60,373 nucleotides of DNA from assembly GCA_028288305.1 (NCBI GenBank), contig JAQBOA010000024.1:1-60373 (forward strand), given 5' to 3'. Shown in pieces: positions 1-8,677 of this stretch. The position numbers and the translations under genes were made by a program. Source of the DNA: Mucilaginibacter sp. (GTDB taxonomy: Bacteria > Bacteroidota > Bacteroidia > Sphingobacteriales > Sphingobacteriaceae). The first letter of the stretch is position 1, and each line of letters opens with the position of its first letter. The notes under the pieces were generated by a model. That model was not told the DNA's origin. It saw nothing but the letters and a program-made list of their open reading frames with translations, and ran no database searches.

Positions 1-87
1 AAATATATTTTATATTCTGCATTTAATAAACAGCCAACCGGCTACGAAGAGGTTGATCATTTTGATATGACGGATAAAGTGCGCTGA
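1..87 (+). CDS. C-terminal end of an unidentified protein (partial)
   Basis: Frame 1 is open from the first base for 28 codons and stops with TGA at 85-87. The residues include FNKQPTGYEEVDHFD. The gene begins outside the window and the fragment is too short to assign to a family. Being open from the very first base is weak evidence alone, but its codon use resembles the neighbouring genes. Confidence 0.45.
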   Translation, partial: KYILYSAFNKQPTGYEEVDHFDMTDKVR

Positions 88-501
88 TTATTTGTTTGAA
101 AACAGAAAATCTGGCTCTTGGTGTCCTTTGTGCACCCTCCGTGAACTTATTGGTTAGTTTCAACACGAAGAAGGACACTAAGAATTCGCGAAGGGCACAA
201 AATTATATCTTTCCTTATTCAGTTTGCGAAGGAGATAGATTTGACAACTCTTCAAGCGTTGTCAAATCTTAGTTGTTTCAATTTTATACTTATGAGATCA
301 TTTTCAAATCTTCAAATCACCATATCTTCAAATTAATTAATCCGCACATCTGCACATCCCCGCATAAAAATTTTCATTCTGTTAATATCCAATTAGGTGT
401 TAATAAATAAATCACACTATATTTACGTTTATATGGTTAATAATCAGTTAATTTCGTAGACCCGTAAAAAGGTCGGCAAAAATTCACCTAAAAAATTTTT
501 T
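88..501. other. Intergenic region with an imperfect inverted repeat and word-like repeats
   Basis: No gene is seen in these 414 bases. At about 119-203 there is an imperfect inverted repeat: GTGTCCTTTGTGCACCCTCC on the left against AAGGACAC and GAAGGGCACAAAA on the right. At about 300-365 short words recur in variant form (TCTTCAAAT three times, then CACATCTGCACATCC). This is the reverse-complement style of the repeats found before mraY and ftsW. A degenerate promoter-like TATATTTA lies at about 418-425, ahead of the next gene. Confidence 0.5.
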
Positions 502-975
502 ATGACCTGGAGAAAATTTAGCGGCGAAGTCATTCAATCGCCCATTTTAGAAGAAGTTGAAAAGGCCATTGAAAGGGAAACTCACCTTGGCAACAAGCTC
601 AAAGTTTGTATCGGCACCGATTCGCAGGTAAAAGGAACTGTTACTGACTTTGCAACTGTTATTGTGTTTTTACGTGAGCAACGGGGCGGGTTTATGTTCA
701 TCCACCAGGAACGTACCTCACAAAAAATGAGCATTAAAGAGCGCATGCTTACCGAAGTGCAAAAATCAATTGACATCGCCTACAAACTTTGCGACCTGCT
801 TGACCTTTATGATGTTGACCTTGAGGTACATGCCGACATTAACACCAACCCGATGTTTAAATCGAACCAGGCTCTGCACGAGGCTATGGGTTACATTTTA
901 AGTATGGGCTTTGTGTTTAAAGCAAAACCTGAAGCCTTTGCAAGCTCCTATTGTGCTAATAAAATAGTGCAGTAA
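502..975 (+). CDS. YkuK-like RNase H-fold protein (DUF458)
   Basis: This 157-residue protein matches the YkuK/DUF458 family, whose predicted fold is RNase H-like. Acidic residues sit on its strand motifs: GTDSQ at residues 38-42 (Asp40) and VHADIN at 109-114 (Asp112). Length is normal for the family. The ATG start directly follows an AT-rich leader with no Shine-Dalgarno, as usual in Bacteroidota. The family's substrate is not established, so no nuclease activity is claimed. It stands apart from the next gene by about 40 bases and could share its transcript. Confidence 0.75.
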   Translation: MTWRKFSGEVIQSPILEEVEKAIERETHLGNKLKVCIGTDSQVKGTVTDFATVIVFLREQRGGFMFIHQERTSQKMSIKERMLTEVQKSIDIAYKLCDLLDLYDVDLEVHADINTNPMFKSNQALHEAMGYILSMGFVFKAKPEAFASSYCANKIVQ

Positions 976-1018
976 AATTGATTTTTAACTGATGTTTTTT
1001 ACCTTGCAAAAAACATCG

Positions 1019-1531
1019 ATGAAAAAGTCAATCCATTTCCTGCTCATTCTTTTGGCTCCGCTTTTCAGCAGGGCACAGGTTTCCGACCCCTTAACCATAG
1101 CCAGATTAGGTGACGCCGTCCCAACTTTTAACTTTCATATTAGTGAAAGACGGATAGTTAATCTTCACGATTATAAGGGAAAAATTGTAATGATCAACTT
1201 TTTTGCAACATGGTGCGTACCCTGCAGGTATGAACTGAACCGGGTGCAGGACGAGATTTGGCATAAATACCAGGACAACCCAAACTTTGCATTATTTTCT
1301 TTTGGTTACCAGGAAGGATGGAGCGAAGTACTGCCTTTTAAAGATAAATGCGGATACACCTTTTTAATGTTGCCTGATGAAAGTGGAAAGATATTTAAGT
1401 TGTTTGCTGCACAATCAATTCCGCGTACTGTAGTAATAGATCAAAATCAGAAGGTTATTTATCAATCTATTGGTTATAATGAAAATGAATTGAAGAAGCT
1501 GGTCCGTTTGCTAGACCAAAAGCTAAAATAA
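1019..1531 (+). CDS. TlpA/ResA-like periplasmic thioredoxin
   Basis: A predicted 170-residue exported thioredoxin-fold protein. From the ATG at 1019 it has a signal peptide (KKSIHFLLILLAPLFSRA, cleavage about residue 19), and the motif TWCVPC places the redox cysteines at residues 66 and 69. Such proteins reduce or shuttle disulfides in the cell envelope, for example during cytochrome c maturation or under stress. An upstream ATG at 992 would add nine residues (MFFTLQKTS) that spoil the signal peptide, so 1019 is preferred. The cis-Pro region (SIPRTVVID) is present. Specific partner unknown. Confidence 0.85.
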   Translation: MKKSIHFLLILLAPLFSRAQVSDPLTIARLGDAVPTFNFHISERRIVNLHDYKGKIVMINFFATWCVPCRYELNRVQDEIWHKYQDNPNFALFSFGYQEGWSEVLPFKDKCGYTFLMLPDESGKIFKLFAAQSIPRTVVIDQNQKVIYQSIGYNENELKKLVRLLDQKLK

Positions 1532-1547
1532 AATCACCGGATTAATT

Positions 1548-2018
1548 ATGGAACAGATTAGCGTTAGAAAAGCTACTTTAAAGGATTTAACTAAGCTGTT
1601 AGATTTTGAAAAAGGTATAATTAATACCGAGCGGCCAGTTGACCCGACATTAAAGGATGGGTCCATTCATTATTATGATTTAGGTCAAATGATCACCGAT
1701 CCGCAGGTGCAGGTTGTGGTAGCAGAATTAAACGGTGAATTAATTGGCAGCGGATATGCACATATTCAGAGTTCAAAACCTTATTTAAAACACCAAAAGC
1801 ATGCTTATCTGGGTTTTATGTACGTAGTAGAGGCGTATAGGAGAAGAGGCGTAAATAATAAAATTATAGAAGCACTAAAGGACTGGTGCATTGCGCAAAA
1901 CATAACCGAATTGCGCTTAGAGGTTTATAATGATAACTTGCCGGCGATTAAAGCATATGAAAAAACCGGGTTTAAAAAGCATATGATAGAAATGCGTATA
2001 GGATTGAATGATATTTAA
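1548..2018 (+). CDS. GNAT family N-acetyltransferase
   Basis: A 156-residue acetyltransferase of the GCN5 family. The acetyl-CoA-binding motif A is visible as VVEAYRRRGVN at residues 93-103, followed by a helix, and the C-terminal motif B region reads NLPAIKAYEKTGFKK, typical of the family. The acceptor substrate cannot be deduced. It starts 16 bases after the thioredoxin gene on the same strand, so the two are probably co-transcribed. Confidence 0.85.
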   Translation: MEQISVRKATLKDLTKLLDFEKGIINTERPVDPTLKDGSIHYYDLGQMITDPQVQVVVAELNGELIGSGYAHIQSSKPYLKHQKHAYLGFMYVVEAYRRRGVNNKIIEALKDWCIAQNITELRLEVYNDNLPAIKAYEKTGFKKHMIEMRIGLNDI

Positions 2019-2039
2019 TATCCGAAAAGCAATTATTGA

Positions 2040-2135
2040 TCTATTTGGTGACTACGGGAGTAAGTTGTAAGTTAAGAGTTGAAAGTAGTAAATATTCAAT
2101 GACTACTGACCAATGACCCAATGACCAACTCACTT
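2040..2135. repeat. Quasi-periodic intergenic word repeat
   Basis: Between two convergent genes short words recur in variant form: AAGTTGTAAGTTAAGAGTTG, then TGACTACTGACCAATGACC with CAATGACCAAC. There are no clean unit boundaries. It belongs to the same style of sequence as the gaps at 14648, 16886, 27194, 30019, 38000 and 44960. Confidence 0.4.
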
Positions 2136-2981
2136 ATAATCAATTCTATAAATCATAGACGCGGAAGCTATTAATCCGTTGCCTGTATTTCTGCCTGTTA
2201 TGAAATGCCCTCCTGTTAAAAACAGTGAAAAATTTTTATCAAATGTATGTCCGTAACTTAAGGAAGCCTGGTTAAAAGCAAAGTTTTTGTTATTAATCGG
2301 GTTTAATAAATTAAACTGGTTATTGTTACTTGTTGAGTAAACTCCACTTATCGTTACTGAAATTTGATTTTTAAATTTCTTATCCAGCGATACGCCAAAA
2401 GTACCATTGTACCTGTCCTGTAAAGGTCCTGCTGAACCAAAATATTGCCTTACCCCATTTTCTAACACATAGAAAGAGTTGTTGCCAAAAAGGTGGCCGC
2501 TACCTGCAAATGATAATTTTAATTCTGCACCAGTTAAGCCATAACCTAAGTTAGGATTTGTATATAACGGGGTTATAACTGTACCCTGAATACTAAAATA
2601 GTATTTATAAGCTATATTGCCAAGGTAGTAGCGAAGGCCGGTTTCCAGGTCAGTTGCTCCGGAATTGAGGCTTGAATAATCACTTTGCTGATATTTATTT
2701 ATTACGTAGGGCAATGAGGCGACTAAGGTAAAGCGCCTGGATATACCATATTCAACATACAATGAATAACTTAAGGAAGAAAAATGTCCATTTTTTGGAA
2801 ATGCCTCTTTATGTCCAACCGAATCCCACCTGGAATTGGCAAAAAAGTAACTGACTGATGGCGATATGATAAGACGTCCGGGCCTTAAAGGGAAACCACC
2901 TGCATGGGCAATCTTAGTAAATGCAATAATTAAAAGTATGGCTACTGCAAAAAATCTTGATAAAGTTTTGATAAAGGTCAT
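2130..2981 (-). CDS. Putative outer-membrane beta-barrel protein
   Basis: A 283-residue protein with a clear signal peptide (cleavage after AHA, about residue 27). Many short alternating, aromatic-rich stretches such as PSVSYFFANS and GISRRFTLVASLPYV are typical of an outer-membrane barrel. Its shape recalls barrels annotated as phenol-pathway MetA-like or transporter-like, but no specific family is asserted. It is the last gene of a minus-strand unit, 17 bases after the esterase and 26 after-run from the acyltransferase, suggesting an envelope-related role. Confidence 0.6.
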   Translation of the reverse strand: MTFIKTLSRFFAVAILLIIAFTKIAHAGGFPLRPGRLIISPSVSYFFANSRWDSVGHKEAFPKNGHFSSLSYSLYVEYGISRRFTLVASLPYVINKYQQSDYSSLNSGATDLETGLRYYLGNIAYKYYFSIQGTVITPLYTNPNLGYGLTGAELKLSFAGSGHLFGNNSFYVLENGVRQYFGSAGPLQDRYNGTFGVSLDKKFKNQISVTISGVYSTSNNNQFNLLNPINNKNFAFNQASLSYGHTFDKNFSLFLTGGHFITGRNTGNGLIASASMIYRIDYK

Positions 2982-2998
2982 ATCTATAGGCTAATTTT

Positions 2999-4321
2999 TT
3001 AAAACAGTCCAAAAGTATCGTTCATCCACAGGGCTTCGTATTCTTTGTATTTTATACTAACCTCATGGGCCAGGTCTTTAAATGCCATCATCTTTTTTTT
3101 ACCGGGAATATTATTGTAAACGGCATAAGCATTATTGGGCGGCACATATGGGTCCAGCAGCCCAATACCCATAAGAACAGGGCATTTTATAGTGGTTGCA
3201 AAATTCTTGCAATCATAATATTGCAAATTATCTAAAACTTTTTTGAAGGTGAGGCCGGGTTTTATTTTTACAAATTTTTTCATGGTATTAAGAGGCCACT
3301 CCACTGCACCGTCCAGGTTGTAAATATCGCTCATGATAGGGTTTTGGGTTGAGCATAACGTAACCCGGTTGTCTAAACCAGCAGTGGCAATGGTTAAAAA
3401 CCCTCCCATACTACCGCCCGATACTATAATGTTATCATGTCTTAATTCTGGTCGTGAGTAAATAAAATCAATACAACGAATACAATCCATAATAACCCCT
3501 CTCATAACATACTTATTCCTATCCTCTATATTGTAAATTATAAAATCATCTTTTCGCGGGCTAATCACATCCCGGCTTAAGCCTTGCCCCCGTACATCAA
3601 TAGTAAAAATTGCAAGGTCATCATCTTCTCCTAACATGGGCGAAATGGTTACCTGGTAACCAGGCAGGCCCAGCAGAACAGGGAATTTTTTATTTTTTGA
3701 TTTACTATCAGGCTCAGTTAACCATCCGCGTATGGTAATATTATCAAGTGATTTCATCTCGACCAGGTATACCTTGCGGTTTGGTTTTTCCAGTTCGGGC
3801 TTTTCAGTCATTTTAAACTCCGGCTTTACTTTTGCCAGCTCATCTTTAGCGGTCTGCCAAAACGAATCGAAATCATTAGGTTTTGGATGTGATGAGAAGA
3901 TATCTTCCGGCCGGATACCAAATGCGCGCCTTGTGGTATCATCATAATCACTTACATTGATCATGAAATTTATTTTATAAAATCCGGTTTTTAGTTTAGG
4001 CAGATCGAAGTTATAACTATCAGAGCCACGGGCGCCGATTTTGATTTGAATAGAATCGGTTAGAAGTTTTTTATTGCTCTCGTCTGTAACTATATATGAT
4101 AACTTTCCCGATTGACGTTTTTTTAAGGTGTTTTTTACTTCAAAGGTAAAGGAAGCTGAACTATTGAAAATACCATCACTGCTATGCGTTATTACTGATG
4201 TGATTACTTCGCCCTGAACGCCACCGCCATTAGCTTTGCTTTGTGCCAGCGTTTTGTTGTAATTTATCAGCAGGAACAGGCCAAATATAAAATATCTTAA
4301 AAGTTTAAAATTTTCCACCAT
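2999..4321 (-). CDS. AXE1-family (acetylxylan esterase/cephalosporin deacetylase-like) secreted esterase
   Basis: A 440-residue two-domain protein. An N-terminal hydrophobic leader (about 8-27) precedes an Ig-like beta domain (about 30-135). The alpha/beta-hydrolase domain of the AXE1 family follows (about 145-435). The nucleophile elbow SGGSMGG gives Ser304, Asp390 is in GLLDPYVPP, and His419 in LAHEVS completes the triad. Family members remove acetyl groups from sugars. Its neighbour is an O-acyltransferase (9 bases upstream in the unit), so it may act on the same acylated glycan. Substrate is unknown. Confidence 0.85.
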   Translation of the reverse strand: MVENFKLLRYFIFGLFLLINYNKTLAQSKANGGGVQGEVITSVITHSSDGIFNSSASFTFEVKNTLKKRQSGKLSYIVTDESNKKLLTDSIQIKIGARGSDSYNFDLPKLKTGFYKINFMINVSDYDDTTRRAFGIRPEDIFSSHPKPNDFDSFWQTAKDELAKVKPEFKMTEKPELEKPNRKVYLVEMKSLDNITIRGWLTEPDSKSKNKKFPVLLGLPGYQVTISPMLGEDDDLAIFTIDVRGQGLSRDVISPRKDDFIIYNIEDRNKYVMRGVIMDCIRCIDFIYSRPELRHDNIIVSGGSMGGFLTIATAGLDNRVTLCSTQNPIMSDIYNLDGAVEWPLNTMKKFVKIKPGLTFKKVLDNLQYYDCKNFATTIKCPVLMGIGLLDPYVPPNNAYAVYNNIPGKKKMMAFKDLAHEVSIKYKEYEALWMNDTFGLF

Positions 4322-4330
4322 ATCTCATCT

Positions 4331-5572
4331 TTAAGTTTCGGCTCCAATTTTAGCGGGTTCATTTTGGGAATTTCCTTTTGAATTTTTAATCAGGAAATCA
4401 GATTTACGAATATAATGATTCAATGGCTCTTCGATACATTTAAACAACAATATCGAAAGGGCGTTTAGTACGATAAAAATGTAAATAATGTTTAACCAGT
4501 CGTACTCAAATGGCGAGTGCCAGTTTATATTATTCTTATCATAAAAAGAAAAAACTGAATCATTCAGTCGGTTGATGCCGCTATATAAAAGTGTATAAAT
4601 CCATCCCAGGTGGATAAGATAAAATATGTAGGAGCTTTTACCAAGCAACTCGATAAAGGGCGTTGCTAAAAACTTTTTAAAAAGAGTAGTTTCAGTAAGC
4701 AGTCCATAAAAAAACAAGGCCACCGCAATACATAGAAAATAATTATTAGTAATAATGCCTATAGGGCTTTCCAAGCCTGCTGCCCAGGGTTTATGTACAG
4801 GCTGAAGCGCCATTATAAAAACACAAACAAATATCAGGACAAAACCGAGGTAAGTGAAGTTAACTTTATTGGTACGTGTAAAATCATTTTTTATAACATA
4901 TCGGGCAAGCTGTATCCCCACAAAAAACTCAAAACACCTCCCAAAAAAGGTGAAGAGCATCACGAAGGTGAAATTGCCAAAGAAACCATGCCAGTTAACA
5001 TGACTGAATATGAGTACCATCAAAATACCCAATAAAGTAATAATTAAGGGCTGTATATAAAATTTGTTATATTTTTTCGCGATAAGGAAAATAATGGGTG
5101 CCGAAAAATAAAAACATTCTTCAACCGTAAGCGACCAGCCCTGAGCTATACCTGTATCCCAAAATTGATAAAAAAAACCGCGTAGAAAGGTAATGTTCAG
5201 TATCAAAAGAGCTATTGGATTACCCGTACTTTTGGTGATGGCTTCATCTTTAGTGATAAAATAATAGATAAAAGCTCCTATCGTTAGCAAAAAATACATT
5301 GGGTAAATGCGGGCTACCCTGTTTTTAAGATATTGTTTAAACCAGTTTTTTGTTAAATGAAAACTATTGTAATAGCGGTAGGTGATCAAAAAACCTGATA
5401 GTACAAAGAAAATACTTACACCAATATGAAATTCACCTAAAAAACGCTGTACAATGTGAGGAAAATCGCCATCAAATGTGTAGCAAAAATGAGAAATAAA
5501 TACCAGGTAGGCTGCCATTGCGCGCACTCCTGTTAATGCCGGAATATAATTTGATAAAGCTTTTTGTGACAA
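4331..5572 (-). CDS. Acyltransferase 3 family membrane protein (OafA/YrhL-like)
   Basis: A 413-residue integral membrane protein with about ten hydrophobic segments. The conserved N-terminal signature places Arg17 in TGVRAMAA and His28 in ISHF; TVEECFYFSAP occurs mid-protein. Such enzymes transfer acyl groups from the cytoplasm to surface glycans or lipids. The chosen start is TTG at 5572, because the first in-frame ATG would remove the conserved TGVRA segment. It heads a three-gene minus-strand unit with the esterase (9-base gap) and the outer-membrane barrel. Confidence 0.85.
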   Translation of the reverse strand: MSQKALSNYIPALTGVRAMAAYLVFISHFCYTFDGDFPHIVQRFLGEFHIGVSIFFVLSGFLITYRYYNSFHLTKNWFKQYLKNRVARIYPMYFLLTIGAFIYYFITKDEAITKSTGNPIALLILNITFLRGFFYQFWDTGIAQGWSLTVEECFYFSAPIIFLIAKKYNKFYIQPLIITLLGILMVLIFSHVNWHGFFGNFTFVMLFTFFGRCFEFFVGIQLARYVIKNDFTRTNKVNFTYLGFVLIFVCVFIMALQPVHKPWAAGLESPIGIITNNYFLCIAVALFFYGLLTETTLFKKFLATPFIELLGKSSYIFYLIHLGWIYTLLYSGINRLNDSVFSFYDKNNINWHSPFEYDWLNIIYIFIVLNALSILLFKCIEEPLNHYIRKSDFLIKNSKGNSQNEPAKIGAET

Positions 5573-5647
5573 CAGCTAATAATTTAAACCCCTAAGATAA
5601 TTTTTTTCTCTGTATGTATACGAAATAAATGCGGTTGAGTTATAGTC

Positions 5648-5742
5648 TTTTTGTCATTGCTGTAAGGGTATGAAGCAATCGCCTTGATGCAATTACGACC
5701 ATGCATAGTTCGCGATTGCTTCGTGCCTCGCAATGACAAAAA
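5648..5742. repeat. Long inverted repeat of the GTCATTGC...GAAGCAATCGC type
   Basis: The left arm (5648-5682) begins TTTTTGTCATTGC and ends GAAGCAATCGC. The right arm (5712-5742) reads GCGATTGCTTCGTGCC then TCGCAATGACAAAAA. The two arms could fold into one imperfect stem-loop of about 95 bases. This is a widely scattered short palindromic element that I recognise from many genomes. It stops 3 bases before the stop codon of the radical SAM gene and could serve as its terminator. Confidence 0.75.
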
Positions 5743-5745
5743 TGG

Positions 5746-6696
5746 TTAAAGAGCAGACCCTTGCACAACACCTCTTTTCAGTATCTTTTGGTCAATATAA
5801 TATTGTATTTCAGATTTTTTAAGGCCCCAGTTAGGTGCAATAAGCAGTTCAAGGTCGCTAAGGCCAAACAGGCGCTGGATTACCAGGTCCGGACGGACCA
5901 AAGGTAAAAACTCACATAAAAAGTTGGCATACTCATCAAGGCTGAAAACTTTGAAAGGTTCGCGTTTATATTTTACGCCCATAACCGAGCCTTCCACAAT
6001 ATGCAGATGGTGAAACTTTACAAACTTTATCTGAGGAAAGCGGTTTATCTCAGCCGCATAACGCAACATCATTTCTTTAGTTTCCCAGGGAAAGCCAAAA
6101 ATGGTATGCACACAAATGTCCAGCTTGCTGTGTTCCACCAGTTTCAGCGCTTTTATCAAATCATCATGACTACAACCACGGTTGATCTGTGCCAGGGTAT
6201 CGTTATAAATGGATTCCATGCCCATTTCAAGGTCGACATCAAAATGATCAGTATAGCTTTCCAGCAGGGCTATTTTTTCTGCATCAATACAATCCGGACG
6301 TGTGCCGATTGAAAGACCCACTATATCTTCAGTATGGTAACTTAAAGCCTCATCATAAAGCATTTTAAGGTAATGCGTGGGGGCATAAGTATTAGTATTG
6401 GGCTGAAAATAGATAATAAATTTATCCGCTTTGTTTCCTTTCCGGGCACGCTCCACACCCTGTATAACCTGTTCGCGCACCGAAGGATTATTGCGTGATA
6501 CCGAGGGAGTAAAAGAATCAACATTACAATAAGTACAGCCGCCATAACCTTTTGAGCCATCACGGTTGGGGCAGGTAAAGCCGCCATCAACAATTACCTT
6601 GAACACCCGCTGCCCGTTATATTTTTGACGCAGCCATGCCCCGTAATTGTTGTAGCCCTTATAGCCTTGCTTTGTTTCCGCCTCCTGTACCTGCAT
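5746..6696 (-). CDS. Radical SAM protein, YhcC/TIGR01212 family
   Basis: A 316-residue radical S-adenosylmethionine protein. The iron-sulfur cysteines are Cys42, Cys54 and Cys57 (CPNRDGSKGYGGCTYC), the extended CX11CX2C spacing typical of the YhcC family rather than the classic CX3CX2C. SAM-binding and barrel segments such as VDLEMGMESI and HTIFGFPWET follow. The family's reaction is not established, so only the class is assigned. Full length; the gene is followed directly by a palindromic element. Confidence 0.85.
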   Translation of the reverse strand: MQVQEAETKQGYKGYNNYGAWLRQKYNGQRVFKVIVDGGFTCPNRDGSKGYGGCTYCNVDSFTPSVSRNNPSVREQVIQGVERARKGNKADKFIIYFQPNTNTYAPTHYLKMLYDEALSYHTEDIVGLSIGTRPDCIDAEKIALLESYTDHFDVDLEMGMESIYNDTLAQINRGCSHDDLIKALKLVEHSKLDICVHTIFGFPWETKEMMLRYAAEINRFPQIKFVKFHHLHIVEGSVMGVKYKREPFKVFSLDEYANFLCEFLPLVRPDLVIQRLFGLSDLELLIAPNWGLKKSEIQYYIDQKILKRGVVQGSAL

Positions 6697-6756
6697 TACA
6701 GCAAAGATATGGTTTTTATTTCTGAACCGGGATTAAGCAGGTTTTGGGTTAGTGTC

Positions 6757-7050
6757 TCAGTTTGAAATTACTTTTTCATAATTACTTAAACTCCCGGCAT
6801 TTTTTAAATCAATCCCTTTTTTATCTATTATAAATACATAGTCTACTGAATGACCAAATTTATTTTTTTCCAAAAAATCCTTGATTTCAAGTGACAATAA
6901 ATAAATATCATCTTTAGATTTATTGGCCTTTTTAACAATACTAACTTGTTCTACAGAGCCACGAATGTCATTAATTCTATCATAAATAAATGTATTTAGA
7001 ATAGCATCCAAATAGTGTCTATTTTCCTCTGAAATTATATATTTATTCAC
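6757..7050 (-). CDS. Small hypothetical protein
   Basis: A 97-residue protein starting from GTG at 7050, with no in-frame ATG at its head. It is charged and predicted soluble, with a helical N-terminal half (SEENRHYLDAILNTFIYDRI) and a likely beta-hairpin at SVDYVFIIDKKG. No family is recognised. Its A+T content is higher than its neighbours and a terminator facing the same way lies just upstream, so it may have its own promoter between 7050 and 7075 or be recently acquired. Confidence 0.5.
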   Translation of the reverse strand: MNKYIISEENRHYLDAILNTFIYDRINDIRGSVEQVSIVKKANKSKDDIYLLSLEIKDFLEKNKFGHSVDYVFIIDKKGIDLKNAGSLSNYEKVISN

Positions 7051-7075
7051 TTAGTAAGAATTAGGTTAAATAAAA

Positions 7076-7096
7076 AAGCCACTTGTTAGGTGGCTT
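7076..7096 (-). terminator. Intrinsic terminator, minus strand
   Basis: Perfect 7-bp stem AAGCCAC (7076-7082) and GTGGCTT (7090-7096) with a 7-base loop. Read on the minus strand the stem is followed by a run of six T. It would end a minus-strand transcript coming from 7100-7290, where no gene is seen. Confidence 0.65.
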
Positions 7097-7237
7097 AAAT
7101 ATATGAATAAGTTATTAAAGACAAGGTTTTTCAGAATAGTTGGATTTAACAAAATCTGAATAATCAATAAAATCTGCTTAGTCCCGGTTCAGACAAATTT
7201 GTCATTATCTCCCCCCTTTAATTGGCTTTTTCTACCA

Positions 7238-7268
7238 TTGCGTCCAACGGTAATGTTGCCTAACTTTA
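7238..7268 (+). promoter_or_regulatory. Bacteroidota-type promoter for the VOC gene
   Basis: TTG at 7238-7240, a 20-base spacer, and TAACTTTA at 7261-7268 match the TTG-N19/20-TAnnTTTG consensus with one mismatch (final A). Transcription would begin about 7275, giving a leader of about 22 bases to the ATG at 7297. Confidence 0.55.
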
Positions 7269-7296
7269 CTAAACATAACCAATAAACATTATAACT

Positions 7297-7842
7297 ATGG
7301 AAACAACAAATCATGCAACAGCTATTGCTGAAAGCGACAGTGAATTATTTTCAACTGGTAGTTCGCAAAAGATAACACCGTTTCTTTGGTTTGACGGGAA
7401 AGTTGAGGAAGCAGTGAATTTTTATACTTCTGTTTTTAAAAACTCCGAAGTGGTACACCTTAACAGCTTGCCAGGCGATGTGCCGGGGCGCGGCGGCGAT
7501 AAGGTAATGATAGCCACCATTCGCCTTAACGGAGTTGAATTTATGCTGTTAAACGGCGGGCCGCTGTTTAAATTCACAGAAGCTATTTCATTTTTTGTGC
7601 ATTGCAAAACGCAGGAAGAGGTTGATGACCTGTGGGAGAAATTAACAGCCGAGGGCGGTGAAGAAAGCCAATGTGGCTGGCTAAAAGATAAATACGGTGT
7701 TTCATGGCAGATTGTTCCTGAGGTGTTGGGCAAATTAATGGGTGATCCAAATCCTGAAAAAGCAAAAAATGTAATGAATGCTATGCTGCAAATGCGTAAA
7801 ATTGATATTGAAGCCTTGCAGCAGGCATACGATAAAGCGTGA
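7297..7842 (+). CDS. VOC-superfamily protein (PhnB / 3-demethylubiquinone methyltransferase-like domain)
   Basis: A 181-residue protein. After about 25 polar residues comes one glyoxalase-fold domain of the PhnB type: KITPFLWFDGKVEEAVNFY near the start and FFVHCKTQEEVDDLWEKL, with GWLKDKYGVSWQIVPEVL near the end. Members of this group are often annotated as methyltransferases by similarity, but they lack a methyltransferase fold and their activity is mostly unknown. It has its own promoter and is separated from the next gene by 176 bases. Confidence 0.85.
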   Translation: METTNHATAIAESDSELFSTGSSQKITPFLWFDGKVEEAVNFYTSVFKNSEVVHLNSLPGDVPGRGGDKVMIATIRLNGVEFMLLNGGPLFKFTEAISFFVHCKTQEEVDDLWEKLTAEGGEESQCGWLKDKYGVSWQIVPEVLGKLMGDPNPEKAKNVMNAMLQMRKIDIEALQQAYDKA

Positions 7843-8018
7843 ATATAATGATGCTATTATTAAGCGATTCGTTGTAAATGATGCTTAATATAAATTTTAG
7901 TTGCGAATATTTTATAAGATTAAGATTAGAATTTTTAGGTTTGAGAACTTAGCATCGTTTGACCGGTGAATTAATAACTAAAGGCTTATAAAATTTATCA
8001 GTCTTATAAAATACTCGC

Positions 8019-8615
8019 ATGTATTGGTACGAAGATGAGATTAAGCGCCTTGAAAATGACAGGGAGAAATTAGGGTATGATCCCGAAACAATTTTTTACG
8101 GCAGTTCGTCTATACGCATGTGGACAAGCCTTTATAATGACTTTAGTGAAATAAAGCCGGTTAATCTTGGTTTTGGAGGCTCAACTTTGGCGGCCTGCGT
8201 TTGGTTTTTTGAAAGGATAATGGCGCCTTATCATCCTAAAAGGATAATTATTTACGCCGGGGATAATGATCTTGGAGATGGAAGGCATCCAGAAGAAGTG
8301 TTTATTTTTTTTCAGCAACTGGCGGTAAAAATAAACAAACAGTTCGGTGACCTGCCGTGTTATTATGTTTCGTTAAAACCAAGTCCTGCCAGGTTGGCCA
8401 TCGTCGATAAATATAAATACACCAACAGTTTAATTGAAACAGAAATTGCTAAGTATGGTGATAATTGGCAATTTATTGATGTTTATAAAAAAATGATTGA
8501 CGCTAATGGTCGCCCTCAAAGTGAAAATTATGTCAGCGACGGGCTCCACTTAAGTGAAAAAGCATACCAGCTATGGAAGGAAGTAATTAATGATAGTATT
8601 ACAGGTAATCATTAA
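8019..8615 (+). CDS. SGNH/GDSL-family hydrolase
   Basis: A 198-residue hydrolase without signal peptide, so probably cytoplasmic. SGNH blocks are present: FYGSSS (likely nucleophile Ser30), NLGFGGST (block II Gly52-54 region), YAGDND (Asn83) and SDGLHLS (Asp174 and His177). Such enzymes hydrolyse esters of small molecules, lipids or sugars; the substrate is not shown. Full length for the single-domain class. Confidence 0.85.
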   Translation: MYWYEDEIKRLENDREKLGYDPETIFYGSSSIRMWTSLYNDFSEIKPVNLGFGGSTLAACVWFFERIMAPYHPKRIIIYAGDNDLGDGRHPEEVFIFFQQLAVKINKQFGDLPCYYVSLKPSPARLAIVDKYKYTNSLIETEIAKYGDNWQFIDVYKKMIDANGRPQSENYVSDGLHLSEKAYQLWKEVINDSITGNH

Positions 8616-8677
8616 TCATTTTTTTATCTTTAGGTAATATTCTATAGGGATATTACAGGCCATGATACGCGGCTAAA

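Noticed and set aside
992..1018. Earlier start for the thioredoxin gene
   Set aside because: It puts nine polar residues before a normal signal peptide; ATG at 1019 fits better.
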